Part shown: positions 10,901-21,546 of the stretch, piece after piece | Position numbering within the stretch: the stretch's first letter is position 1 | How the letters are laid out: each line of letters opens with the position of its first letter | DNA from: Canna indica | Lineage: Eukaryota > Streptophyta > Magnoliopsida > Zingiberales > Cannaceae | Assembly: GCA_034359265.1 (NCBI GenBank) | Contig: CP136893.1 | Location: forward strand, 28,218,001 to 28,282,000 | Length of the DNA stretch: 64,000 nt | Direction: 5' to 3' | Program-made: the position numbers and the translations under genes | Notes under the pieces: generated by a model | What the model was told of the DNA's origin: nothing | Database searches by the model: none | What the model saw: only the letters and a program-made list of their open reading frames with translations

Positions 10901-13900
10901 GGTGGCGTGTGGGAGAAGGTGATAGCCTGCGACGACCAGGAGATGGTGATCTCCTATGACGCAGTGGAGAAGTTGAGCCCCGACGGCTTTGAAGCGGAGA
11001 CCTACGACGTGAAGGAGAAGACCTACGACGCAAAGATGATGGAGACCTTCGTCCATAAGGAGATCGTCTTCGTGCAAGTGAAGGAGATCTATGCCTAGGA
11101 GTTGAAGGTGATCTTCGTCTAGCATAAGGAGATCTATGTCTTGAAGGTGACCGATTCCTTGGTGGGGAATATCTACGACGAGGAGAAACAGACCTTCGAA
11201 TAGGAGACTTGTACCGCCTTTCAGATGACCTAGAACGTCTAGGTGAATGATACTGCCTACTAGGAGAAATTGAATGCTCGCGGGACTCGGATGAAACAGA
11301 TACACTCCTTGGTCGTCCTTCCCTGGTAAATGAAGCATGTAACACAATTTAGTTTTTTATCATCGAAGAAACAAGAAATCAGTAGGAAACCAGTAGTGTT
11401 TACAATCACCAAGGAAGAGATAGTGAAACAAAAAATATAAAAGCAACACATCATATGATAATATTATCTAATTAATTTCTTTCTTTTGAATAAGCAACTG
11501 AGACAAGGGTTAGTGGAAGAGAACGCCGACAGTGGTTCTCTAATAAAGACATGCAATGGAAGCCAAGAAACTTCATCAAAGCAAAAGGACATTACTTACG
11601 TTAATATGTTTGATTGTGTTCCCCTTCTATAGATTTACTTTTCCTCGTCTCCAAGGGATCTAATAGAAAAAAGGAACTAAAGAACTTTTCCTTCTTCAAA
11701 ATGTGTGAATGGTGAAAGCCAAATTCTAAGATGCTATTATATCATTATCTATGATATGAGAACTGCTCCCCCAAAATGCCAACGAATTGAATGGATCTGA
11801 TAGATTCCATCTCTGCTTCATCTACTAAAAAGAAAAAAATGTTCTGGTCTTGTCTATATCATTTACAAACTTCAGTAAAATCAAGTGGTATCTAAAACTC
11901 GTAGTAGATTTATAAACAATTTCAGGAACTAAATGAAGAAAGCAACCAAGAATGTAAATTCCCTATTTAAGTCAAGTTGCAATGAATTGCTCAGAAACCA
12001 CACACCTCCAATATTCATTACATTGAATCCAAGTTATCCTACAACATTAAAGAATGAAGATTGTCCTGATCAAGTTATGTCTTGTAAGTTATTTATAAAT
12101 GAGGGTGTTATAGGAAGTAAAAGAAACTTCTCTAAGGAGCATAAAAGATAAGATACTTTGAGTTCCCAGATTTAGAAGGTGAATAGCTCAACGACCTGCT
12201 TGGAGAAGTCCTTCTGAAGAAAGAAATTGTGATTATGCAGTTAAAATTAAGTGTAAAACCTAGGTTACTTAAAAGAGCAGAAAATCAAACAAACAAAACA
12301 TTGTTACCGAATTAGGAGAAGAATAATCATTCAAGTTTGCAGAGCCTAAAGAAAAGAACAAGAATTTAGCTAACAGCTTAATCAAGCTCAGACTACCAAA
12401 ATTCTATTTATTCCCTTAATTATGACTAAATATTGGAATATATTAATAAGAAAAACCCATTAAAGTAGTAATGTCCGTAAGAACCATACTGGGCCAGTCT
12501 TTACCTCATGATACCAGTGGTAAAAAGCATATGCTACAATCAATGGTTGCAAATGCCTACATGCTAAAGAAAGATCTATTAGAATCGAGAATCTAGAAAA
12601 TTAAGTAAAAGTATGAAACTAAATTTAATTTACAGTTGCAGTGTCAAGGAAAAAAGATAGCAATGTCAGTTGTCAAATGACAAAGCGAACAAGAATTATA
12701 AAATGAAAATTACCCATTAAACCAAAAACCAACTAATAGGTTAGTATAAGTTCATAAGAAATAGAATTCTGTTTTTCATTAATCCGAACATAAAATCAAG
12801 ACATAGATTCTTGATGTTTTTCAGATAATACGGAATGAGAATTCTTTTTCCATTAGGAATCAATCTAATCAAAATTATATGGAAAGACTGCCAAAATAAA
12901 AGAATAACATATATGGGAAAAAACAAAACAAAAGTAATCTTTCGGAACGTATAGGCATTTTGCTTGTGCATGAACTAGAAAGGACAAAGCTCAAGAAGTA
13001 ACAGTTCTCACATTTCCTCTTTCTGAAATAGTCCTCAATATTCTAAATGTAGACTTCAGCAAGTTAAGTTCCAAAGGTCAGTTGGAGCCACTATCACTTA
13101 TTAACTTCAGTACTTTCGAAAAAAAATGTGTTAGAAAAGAACAGTCCACCAAAAAGATAAATGTCTACAAGCCTCTAACGTAGGTGCTTCAAAATTTTGA
13201 TCCTAAATTTACCACTGTCCACTTCCTAAATGGAGACCAAAGTGTAAGCCAAGACATAGCATTCAATATAAAATCTATATTTGGTTTATCATGGATCCTT
13301 TAGTTCAAAATGTTCTTCAATGATAGTCCAAGGTTTAACAAGAATGTCTAAATGCAGTTTTTGCCCATTGTGAAGAGAAAATTTTACAGCAAATGGAATG
13401 TTTGAACTAGGTTATACATCCCATTAAATGAGAGCAGAATAAAGTCATTGTTGATTCTGTTGATAAATGTTCACTAGTCCATTATGAGTTGGGCATGAAA
13501 GAAAGTTCTAATACAAATACCATTTATCATGTATGAAAGCTTAAAAACTGCATGGATAATTCAGTGGTAGTAATGTGGCAAGCATGTTGTACTAACCGTC
13601 CCTTTAGTCTTGGATTGTGCACTTCCTCCATCTCTCTTTCCTTATCAGACTGAACTCTGGAATCCCTTGGCAGTGAATGCCTTGAACTTGAACCAGAAAC
13701 AGCATTAGCAGATCTTGAATTGCCAGCTTCCACGTCCTACAGTAGTTTGAGGTAAAGAAGTATATGAACCCAAATAATCGCACAATCTAGCTGAATGGCA
13801 TAGAGAGATAACCACAAGTTACAATAAAATTAAGTTCTTAAGCTACAAAAGAAAACTGGCGATCATAAGGGCCAAAATACCATCCTCTTTAGCCTCTCTT

Positions 13901-14844
13901 GCTCGAACTCCCTTCCCTCTTTCTCTTTTCTCTTCTGAATTTCTTGGGTAATCCTGTCACTCTCCACCTGCAGAAGTACATATATTAGAACAAAACTCCT
14001 TAGAAGATGGAGGTCAACCACAACAGTACTAGAACTTGAAGGAACCTTTCTGTTCTTCATTTCTTCTTGTTTAGCATCCAAGAATTGTTGAGGAACACCA
14101 CTTGCATTATTCTGTGCGCTAAGAAGAAGTGCCCAAAGCTCCTTCATGAACTTCCCAGTGTTCTTTTCTAGAAATCCTGTGAGCTGGATCTGAATCTGTT
14201 TCCCATCCACCTCCTGCATAACAACTCGAGATAACAAATGTAACGCTAAAATCTAACTTTGATATACCATCAGCAATTAAGCATAAGAAGTGTAGCATCA
14301 TGCCTTTCCATCGAGAAGTCCATATACAAAGTTAATCAGGACTTCATCCTCAAACCCAAGGAGCTCAGTCGCCCTAGTTGCAATCCATGGCTTAATCACA
14401 TCTATCTTTACCTTCGTCATGTCCACCTACCATGCAGTTCGGATAAGATTTAATTTTATGGTAGAGAAGGGAAACGCTTCTTCAGGAAATACAAAATATC
14501 TGAGGTCAGCTAAGAACAAACAAATTCCTCTACAGCCCATCAGTGTGGAATGGGACCCCTATCTCGATTCGGACTATCGGTTGATCTGAGGAGAACTCAC
14601 CGGGTAATCGAGCTCCGCGGCGAACTTTTGGGTCTTGAGCAGTTTCGCCTGCTTGTTGGAGAAACGAGTGTCTTGATCCGCTGAGGTACCCTGAGGTGAA
14701 TGCCGGGGAGCCATTAAATCCCAAACGAATCACCGACGACGAGAAAAGGAACGAAGAAGAGTTCGATGGTGGAAAAGAAAGCGAGAATGAGATAAATCGG
14801 AGAGGGAATAGGGCTTCGCTTACCCGGAAGAAGCCGCCCGACAT
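7935..14844 (-). CDS. SRRM1: SRRM1/SRm160-like PWI-domain, RS-rich splicing protein
   Basis: Thirteen exons join in one frame of 2763 nt (920 residues): 14844-14824, 14690-14601, 14426-14304, 14213-14046, 13967-13881, 13736-13597, 12213-12196, 11322-10450, 10349-10224, 9948-9715, 9625-9533, 9442-9245, 8526-7935. The protein starts MSGGFFR. Residues about 27-126 form the PWI domain, with the signature K-P-W-I at 49-52 followed by ELLGFEDEVLINFVYGLLDG, as in plant and animal SRm160. Then come a charged linker, a long RS region with RRRSPSP-type repeats (residues about 216-507), further RS/acidic stretches and a Lys/Arg-rich C-terminal coil ending KGIRH. SRm160 proteins are nuclear coactivators of pre-mRNA splicing that bind nucleic acid through PWI and other splicing factors through RS repeats. 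All introns are GT-AG except intron 3, which appears GC-AG. Introns 6 to 12 are all phase 2, and exon 7 is only 18 nt. No stop or frameshift is needed. The last exons could be alternatively spliced. Confidence 0.9.
8527..9244 (-). other. Intron 12 of the SRRM1-like gene
   Basis: A 718-bp AT-rich intron between GAAGAG|GTAATT (donor at 9244) and GGCTGGCAG (acceptor at 8527-8535). The frame of the last exon happens to stay open upstream to 8702. Nothing else is recognisable inside. Confidence 0.6.
10450..11322 (-). other. SRRM1: RS-repeat exon (exon 8) of the SRRM1-like gene
   Basis: An 873-nt exon made largely of degenerate repeats encoding R-R-(R/x)-S-P-S-P or R-x-R-S-P blocks, about 30 units. 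Such repeats are substrates for SR-protein kinases in this family. The repetitive DNA also leaves a second minus-strand frame open for 313 codons (10406-11347); that frame is Leu/His-rich nonsense produced by the repeat and not a gene. Confidence 0.85.
11323..13596 (-). other. Introns 6 and 7 with micro-exon 7 between them
   Basis: Intron 6 (12214-13596) and intron 7 (11323-12195) are AT-rich and I see no gene or clear transposon in them. Between them 12196-12213 is an 18-nt exon preceded by a strong pyrimidine tract (TTTCTTTCTTCAG). It adds six residues in the RS style (R-T-S-P-S-R) and keeps phase 2 on both sides, so it could be skipped without changing frame. Confidence 0.6.
14214..14303 (-). 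other. GC-AG intron (intron 3) of the SRRM1-like gene
   Basis: Between exon 3 (ending ...GGAAAG at 14304) and exon 4 (starting GAGGTGGATGGG at 14213), the only donor that keeps the PWI reading frame is AAG|GCATGA; the acceptor is TGCAG. The 90-bp intron fits plant size. No GT lies at the required position. Confidence 0.7.
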
Positions 14845-15000
14845 CTTCCTCTTCGTCTAGGGTTTCAACGGGGACGAAGAGGGGGCGCGACAGTTTGGGA
14901 GAACAGCCACAGAACCGAACCCTCGTAACGCTGCGAGGACGCGAGGGTTTCTCCACCCCAGAGCCCGATAAGCCAATGCCGATATATAGAGAGTAACAGA
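14845..15000 (-). promoter_or_regulatory. 5' UTR and core promoter of the SRRM1-like gene
   Basis: Upstream of the ATG at 14844 lies a telo-box (AAACCCTAG on the minus strand, plus-strand 14857-14865). A TATA-like CTCTATATATC follows at about 14981-14992, some 140 bp upstream of the ATG. The GC-richer leader between them fits a transcript start near 14950. Telo-boxes are frequent in leaders of plant translation and RNA-processing genes. Confidence 0.55.
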
Positions 15001-15025
15001 TGAGAAAATGTTTTGAGTAAAATAA

Positions 15026-15049
15026 TGGGCCATCTTTCGTGTTGGCCCA
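15026..15049. promoter_or_regulatory. Paired site II (TGGGCC/GGCCCA) motifs
   Basis: TGGGCC at 15026-15031 and its inverse GGCCCA at 15044-15049 sit about 40-60 bp upstream of the TATA-like box. Site II elements are TCP-factor targets in promoters of growth-related plant genes and often occur with telo-boxes, as they do here. Confidence 0.5.
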
Positions 15050-15544
15050 TTAATCTACTTGAAGTTTCATCTGTATACGTGGGCTGCACGAACATTATAA
15101 ATTAGCACACATCCTACTATGAAGGTTAATTTTATGTTTACCCTTCAAAATTTCAAAGAGATAAAAGACTATATTTACACATAAAGTATTTAAAAATATA
15201 TAAATTTATTCTTAAAATTTTTATAAAAAAAAATATCCTCGTCGTCTAAATTTTGGGCCAAAAATATCACTGCTTATAACTGTTTGACAAGTCAGCAAAC
15301 GATTGCTTACGTGACAAGGATAAGGATCATATTTACTCCTAAAATATTCGAAAATGTACAAAAAAAATTTAAATTTTTTTTTAAAAAAAAATACCCTCGT
15401 CTTCTAAATTTTGGACCAAAAATATCACTGCTTGTAACGGTTTGACAAATCAACAAATAATTACTTACGTGGCAAATAAAATAAGACACATCATCAAGCC
15501 ACACTAGATTTTAAGCCGTCAACATGTAATACCCAATATATTCA

Positions 15545-18348
15545 TGTGATGCCCCAAGTTCAAGGTCATCGGCTAAGGTATACATGTCTATACCTCGCAG
15601 CCTAACCCATGCACATGTCAACTCATAAAATTACGGAATAAACAACAGTTTTTATTAATAAAAGAACCAAAATAGATTTTTATTTCAAAATAACAATGTT
15701 TTAAATAAATAGCTCAAGTGCGAAAATAAATAAATCGAAGAGCAACAATTCTTTTGACAAATAAAAGACTGAATAAGAAAAACATGAATGTCCCCACGGG
15801 ACTATAACTCCAAATACCAAAACAACAGTGCATGACAACCTACTACAGACTCGACTACGACCCCTAACTAGGACTGTTATAAGATCATGTGGCTTCTCTT
15901 CCATCCAACTACGCCAAGTGCTCCAGCCCACCTCACCTGCCAAGCTCTGCAAAACAAAACAATGGCAACGTGTGAGTTCAAAGAACTCAGTGAGCGGTTC
16001 TACCAACCCTCACAAAAAATAAACATCACAGATAAGATGCATAAGGTAAAACTCCTGACTTAAGCAAGAAAATATCACAAGGGAGTGACCTGCTAACAGG
16101 CCATCCGGCCACCACTTGCCCGAAGGCAGCCAACACCCAAACGGTGAAGAACAACAGGCCTAAGCCTACTATGCCCTAAGGTAAACAATACATACTAGGA
16201 TAATCGGGAAAGCTCTCTGAACTTATCCAAGTATAAAAGAACCCGGGAGCAATCGGGAAAGACCCTCCGAACTTGCTCCACGAGATGCGTAGGGACAATC
16301 AGATTCGTCCATCCGAACTTGCCCCTTTAAGATATCATAAGAGTAATCGAGTAGGCCTTCCGAGCTTACTCTTAAAAGATATCACATGAATAATCGAGAA
16401 ATGTCCTCCGAACTTATTCATTAATACCACCTCGGGGATAATCGGTAGACTCTTCGAACTTATCCCACGAGGCCAAACCAGAACAATAAGGGAAAGGCCC
16501 TCCGAACTTGTTCTGCAAGTTGGGAAAATGTCATCCAACCTTTCGGGCTTAGCTCGCAATCCGGCTCCTCGACGAGCCTCTCCGTCATTCATGAAGATAT
16601 GGCGCACCATGACCTATGTCAAGGCTTTCCTACGGTGTCTCATGGGTGTTCCTATTAGAAAGTGTATCAACACTCCAATACCCGACCCCAACTCCTAGAC
16701 CCATAATGTCATAAATCTGTGTGGTTTTATATCATGTATAAACTTCTCATGTTGGTTCATAACAGATTATGCTGACCCTTTTACCTAATTTTAATTATGC
16801 AATTAAAATTTAGTTCACCACAATTAGGGTTTTATTTTAGGGTTTTGTTTTAGCTTACTATTCTGCCTGAAACCAATGTATCTAATCCGAATAGGGTCTC
16901 CACAGTGTATCCTATGTTTCCAAACTATATTTTATGATCGAAACGATAGGTTACATGACTATGTTTAGAGAAATACAAACACCACAGCAAGCATAACAAA
17001 AATAGCACAGATTCATTATCTCAGCATAAAATTTCAGCAATATTGAATTTTCAGCCTGTCATAAAAATAAATCAGAAAATTCACAGAAATTAAATCCTTA
17101 ATTCCTTAACATATTAGAATTATAACATTTAGATAATTCTCACAAAAATCATATTTTTAAACAAAATTATAAAGCACTACCATCATCTTTAATCAAGAAT
17201 AATCTTTAAGATCAAGCATTTAAATCAAGAAACCATCTTGCAAAACTTTCATGGCATCAGCATCAAGATCCTAATTTTCATAAAACATGACTTTCTCCAA
17301 AAATCACAGATTAAATACTAAGCATGCTTGAACATAAAAGAACTCATTTTAATCATCAATTTGAGATATAAACTACAAGATAATCAAGATCCTTCACTTA
17401 GGCATTTCATCGAACACCTTGAGGGCGCCCTTTCTCCACCCTTGGCTGAGCACCCCTAGGGGCATCCTAGGGCTGCCGAACCCCATAGGGAAGGGTTTAG
17501 GGCCTCCTCAAACACTGCAAATAACAAGAACGTCGAGAATTTGAGAAATTATCGGAAAACAAATCAAGATTTCAATAGCCTTCAAGATTGACTTCAAGAA
17601 CTCGAAGAAACCCGAAAGAAATAGGGTAAAACCACTCACCTAATTTTGGAAAGATGATTAGAAGCAATCCCAGATGATGGCCCTCGGATTCGGCTTTAAA
17701 AGATGATGGCTCAACCCAAGAAGGGGAAGAGAAGGGGCGGCGGCTCACCTCAAGCCGCCGGCTTGGGGAGAGAGGGAGAGAGAGGAAGAGAGAGGGGATG
17801 GCTTCGGATGGCTCCTCTCAGCTCGGCTCCAAAGGGGAGGAAGATGGAAAGGAAGGAGAAGGGGGAAGTCTTGTGTGGCTCGGCTCTTGCTGGCGGCAGC
17901 TCCAACGGGAGAGAGGAGAGGGGCGGCTAGCGGCTTGGCTATCGGCTGGCTCCTCTTCTCAATTAGGTTGGGCGGCTCCAAATAGGGAGCCACAAGCCAA
18001 GGGAAGGGGGTTTTATACTCCCTCCTCAAACCTAACCCCTCTATACCCTTTACCCAACCTGCATCTGCCTCAAGCCGAACCCGAATCCGCTAACTTAATT
18101 AATTTAATTAATTTCATTCTCCACATATCCATCCAATACATGCACATAATTAAACCATCATGCAACACAACATAAAATTAAATAAATCTATTTATGCAAG
18201 CAAAATTCACATAACTCATTTCCTACTTACCTGAGCTCGCAAGCTCGCACCGAACCATGAGTCGACTCGACTCGACCTCGAACTAGTCCACTAGGCTGGC
18301 AACACAATCATAAGGAAAAGAATATAATTAAATATCTAGGATATTATA
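15545..18348 (-). mobile_element. Solo Ty3/Gypsy LTR
   Basis: Starts TGTGATGCCCCAAG and ends ...GATATTATA (a CA end mutated to TA, as read on the plus strand). It is the same family as the LTR at 43487-45575: shared are 'cctaacccatgcacatg', the repeats near 16200-16570, the GA-rich stretch near 17720-17800 and the 'aaatatctaggatatta' end. Flanks ATTCA (15540-15544) and ACTCA (18349-18353) match 4 of 5. Removing the LTR restores continuity of the inverted-repeat arm. No internal domain remains, so it is a recombination-derived solo LTR. ORFs at 17703-18175 lie in low-complexity LTR sequence and are not genes. Confidence 0.75.
16196..16570. repeat. Tandem ~50-bp repeats inside the solo LTR
   Basis: About seven degenerate units of 'aatcgggaaagnccctccgaactt' plus a variable spacer. 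The homologous array lies at 43622-43910 in the full 5' LTR of the Gypsy element. Confidence 0.75.
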
Positions 18349-19687
18349 ACTCACAACCTAAATTAATTAGGGATGACATATAGAGTTCGTATATATCCTA
18401 GTTTTTAGTTACAAGTCATTAAAACACGCGTTAAATTGAACGAGCTGAAAAAGATAAGAAAAATAAGAAAAGGAAAATAAGATAGCTCAGTCGGCTACAA
18501 AAACTAGCCGATTAAGGGGTGCTACAAAAATACGTCCCACCACTTCTTAGCAATACTCGAAATTTTTTAAAATAATTATTTAATTATTTCAGCGGGATAA
18601 TTTAATCGCGCGTCGAGATGGACCAGATTAAACGCCGAAGGGCTTGAATTGAATATTGACCTTTGCGCGTGAGGAAATTAATTCATCTAAGTTTGATTAG
18701 TCCTTAAATGGGTTGCTTGGTTCGAGACGAATTCGGAGGTTCAAGCGAAACTCTGATCAGACTTGTATTGGTTGAGTTATGACTTATTTTAGATTCAACT
18801 TAAGTTAAGGGGCACTTTGATCTTTTGGCGATTCGGATTTTAGTATTTATACCTCATCCCTCAAGGGCGTGCGGCTGATAGCAGTAGCCGCCCACCCCCT
18901 TGGGCGTCCAAATGAAGAGGCACACACATGAAGAGGGAAAAAGGGAATCTCAGCAAACTACTCCTTGGAGTGTCGGACAGCAGCAAACTTCGAGAAGTTG
19001 TTGGAATATTATTTAATTTAGGTTGTGAATATATTGGGTACAACATGTTGGCAGCTTAAAATCTAGTGTGATTTGATGATGTGGTTTATTTTATTTGCCA
19101 CGTAAGCAACTATTTGTTGACTTGTCAAACCGTTATAAACAGTGATATTTTTGACCCAAAATTTGGAGGGCGATGTCATTTTTCAAAAAATAAAAAGTTT
19201 AAGGGAAAATTTATATCTTTTCGAATACTTTAGGAGCAAATATGGCCCAAAATTTAGACGACGATGGCATTTTTCAAAAAAAAATTAAGGACAAATTTGT
19301 ACATTTTCGAATACTTTAGGGGCAAATATGACCCTTATCATTACCACGTAAGCAATCGTTTGCTGACTTGTCAAACCGTTACAAGCAGTGGTATTTTTGG
19401 CCCAAAATTTGGACGGCGATGACATTTTAAAAAAAAAGTTTAAGGGCAAATTTATATCTTTTTGAATACTTTAGGGGCAAATATGACCCTTAATTTTCAC
19501 GTATACTCTCTTCTTTTTTCAATCAATATCTCTTCCATGACATGTCACCAATAAACTTACATGATTGACGCCACTAGAAAAAATATAAAAAATAAAAACT
19601 AGGAAACTCCCCCTACTATGCACCCGTGCCCCCACAACTCCACTGTTGTTGGGAGTAGTGCTCCCGCCTCCCGCTAATTGCATGCAT

Positions 19688-20636
19688 ATGACAAAACTAC
19701 TATTGTGTCGTGCATTATAGGAATTCTTATGGTGCATCGCCGCATGTTCACTCATAGTAGGCTCAGATTCACTCAACCAAATTCTAGGTTAATATGTATG
19801 AAATTTTTTTTGAGTGAATCTGGACTTAATATGTGTGAACTTGAGATAACTACCATTGAACCAATGAACAACAATGGTATATCTAATCTTAAAGTATAGG
19901 ATAACACTAATCTGGGCTATATACGAATGAACTTGTGGTGACTAACTCAAGTTCACTCATAGTGTGTTCAGGATCACTCATAGTGGACTCAGGTTCACTC
20001 GGCCAAATTCTAGGTTGATACATATTAGGGAGTTCACCTTTTGTCTACTTTCTATTTGAACATATATAAATTTTAGATTCATCATTGTTATTCTTTGGTT
20101 CAATATTACAAAATCTAGGCTCAATGTTAGTTACCTCATATTCACTCATATTTATCCCAAATTCACTCACAAAAATTTAAGTTGATACATTTCAAAGTGT
20201 TCACCTTCTCTTCAATTTTTGTTTTAAAAAATATATAATTTAAATTCACCATTTTGTCCATTGGTTCAGTGTTTGACAATCGATGTTCAAAATTACTCAG
20301 CTCGGGTGCACTCTATTAAGCCTAAATTCACTCACAAAAATTTGGTTGAATGTACCAGAGTCCACTATGAGTGAACTTGAGTTAGTCACCGCAGGTTCAT
20401 TCGTATGAAGCTCGGATTAGTATTATCATATACTTTAAGATTAGATACATCATTGTTGTTCATTGGTTCAATGTTAGTCTCCTCAGGTTCACACATATTA
20501 AGTCTAGATTCACTAAAAAAAATCACACATATTAGCCTAGAATTTGGCTAAGTGAATCTGAGCCTGCTATGAGTGAACCTGCGATGAGGCACCATAGGAA
20601 TCCCTATGGTGCCTAACACCATAGTAGTTTTGTCCC
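19688..20636. mobile_element. Fold-back / inverted-repeat element of unknown family
   Basis: About 125 bp at 19688-19812 is the reverse complement of about 20510-20636: 'gacaaaactactat' pairs with 'atagtagttttgtc', and 'tcactcatagtaggctcagattcact' pairs with its inverse near 20560. The interior repeats 'ttcactcata' and 'aattctaggttaatac' motifs in both orientations. No convincing TSD was found. No ORF resembles a transposase. Confidence 0.55.
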
Positions 20637-20859
20637 TTTTGTTTGTGTCCTTTCATCTCCTCTCATTTCTAGCTTTCGTGCTCCTGAATCCCGAATCGAA
20701 CATTCTCATCTCGATAGTCAACTCCTCGCTCTACTCGCCACCTCCAATCTCCTCGCTCTACTCACCATCTTTGAGAGAATGAGACTCCGGTCATTCTCTT
20801 CTCTCCTCTCGACTTCTTTGTTGTCGTTGGCCTTCCCTCACCACTCGCCAGTGCAAGTG

Positions 20860-21011
20860 TGAAGTGTGTAACAATGTGCCCTCTCCTCCCACGCAACGTC
20901 GCACGTCTTCTTTTCGTAGTCTAGTGTGACGTGTCTTCCTCCTACACTGTACGGTGCATCGCCTTCCTCTCGTAGTCTGCACGTCTTCCTCCCGAGACAA
21001 TGGATCTTCCT
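20860..21011. repeat. Degenerate CTTCCTCC-spaced minisatellite, left part
   Basis: Units of about 28-47 bp, each containing CGTCTTCCTCC or a variant followed by 'gtagtctngngtgacg'-like text. It stops at the Gypsy insertion (21012) and resumes at 45576. The minus-strand ORFs at 20791-21069 follow the repeat and are not genes. Confidence 0.6.
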
Positions 21012-21171
21012 TGTCACACCCCAACTCAGGGCCACATGATCGGCCAGGGTATACGTGCCTATACCCCACAGCCTAAATCATGCACATGCCAACTCAGCAA
21101 GTAAATATAGCGAAAGAAATAACAAATTTTATTTCAAATGAAAAGATAACCAAAATATAGTTTTATTTCAA
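21012..21171 (-). mobile_element. Truncated 3' LTR of the Gypsy element
   Basis: The first 160 bp match the start of the LTR at 43487 ('ccccaactcaggg', 'tatacgtgcctatacc', 'catgcacatgccaactca'). The match ends in 'tttatttcaa' near 21171, where Sirevirus LTR sequence begins. The join is not at an LTR end, so a deletion or illegitimate recombination removed the rest. Confidence 0.75.
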
Positions 21172-21532
21172 GAAGATCGATGAAACGTAAAGGTTGATAT
21201 TGATTTTTCAGCCCTTTTTCTTGCGCGCTTCATTTTCGAGTTCTGGCTTTCAACGAGCATCAACTTGGAGAGCTTTTCATTTGATCTTTGGACTCGTCCA
21301 ATGCGACTTTGGTGCACTCATCGAGCTTCGAGAAATTTCTGCGATGAACCCAAGCGTGACTATCAGTGTCCTTCCGATTTTTTGATTTCTTTCGATATTT
21401 TCGATCGAGGATATCGAACGCTAATCGGTATGGAACCTGAAAGATTTCTCGACGAAATATTAGTTCCATGTTTGTTATCATCAAAACCGAGATTAAGAGA
21501 TTAAGACCAAGGTTGAAAACCTAAAGCCAACA
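21172..21532 (-). mobile_element. Sirevirus-like 3' LTR fragment (element B)
   Basis: Ends in CCAACA at 21527-21532, that is TGTTGG on the minus strand, directly next to a polypurine tract. It shares 'tttgttatcatcaaaa' with LTRs A and C. The outer portion of the LTR, including the palindrome array, is missing. The ORFs at 21194-21504 are chance frames in the LTR. Confidence 0.7.
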
Positions 21533-21546
21533 ATCTCCCCCTTTTT
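21533..21546 (-). other. Polypurine tract of element B
   Basis: On the minus strand AAAAAGGGGGAGAT immediately precedes the LTR start TGTTGG. This is the plus-strand priming site and is typical of Sireviruses. It fixes element polarity. Confidence 0.8.

Larger units (their letters stand above)
15135..19489. mobile_element. Mutator-like (MULE-type) inverted-repeat element, split by a solo LTR
   Basis: The arms 15135-15544 (continuing at 18354-18365) and about 19010-19489 are reverse complements. For example 'cacactagattttaag' near 15503 pairs with 'cttaaaatctagtgtg' near 19057, and 'acccaatatatt' pairs with 'aatatattgggt'. Each arm holds internal subrepeats of 85-180 bp built on 'tttggcccaaaatttggacg' and 'gcaaatatgaccc'. 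Possible 9-bp TSDs are TTAATTTTA (15126-15134) and TTAATTTTC (19490-19498), 8 of 9 identical, if the left tip lost about six bases. The interior (18366-19009) has no transposase, so it is non-autonomous. A Mutator origin is inferred from long arms and TSD length. Confidence 0.55.

Noticed and set aside
10406..11347. 313-codon minus-strand ORF overlapping the RS exon
   Set aside because: It is an alternative frame of the RS repeat (Leu/His-rich) without a start context or homology-like features; the RS frame fits the SRRM1 family.
17703..18175. Overlapping ORFs in GA-rich sequence
   Set aside because: They lie in the GA-rich part of a solo LTR; the same composition occurs at 44848-45264 in the full LTR with different, unrelated translations.
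21533..21546. Ordinary C/T-rich run
   Set aside because: Position directly next to a TGTTGG LTR start identifies it as a polypurine tract on the minus strand.
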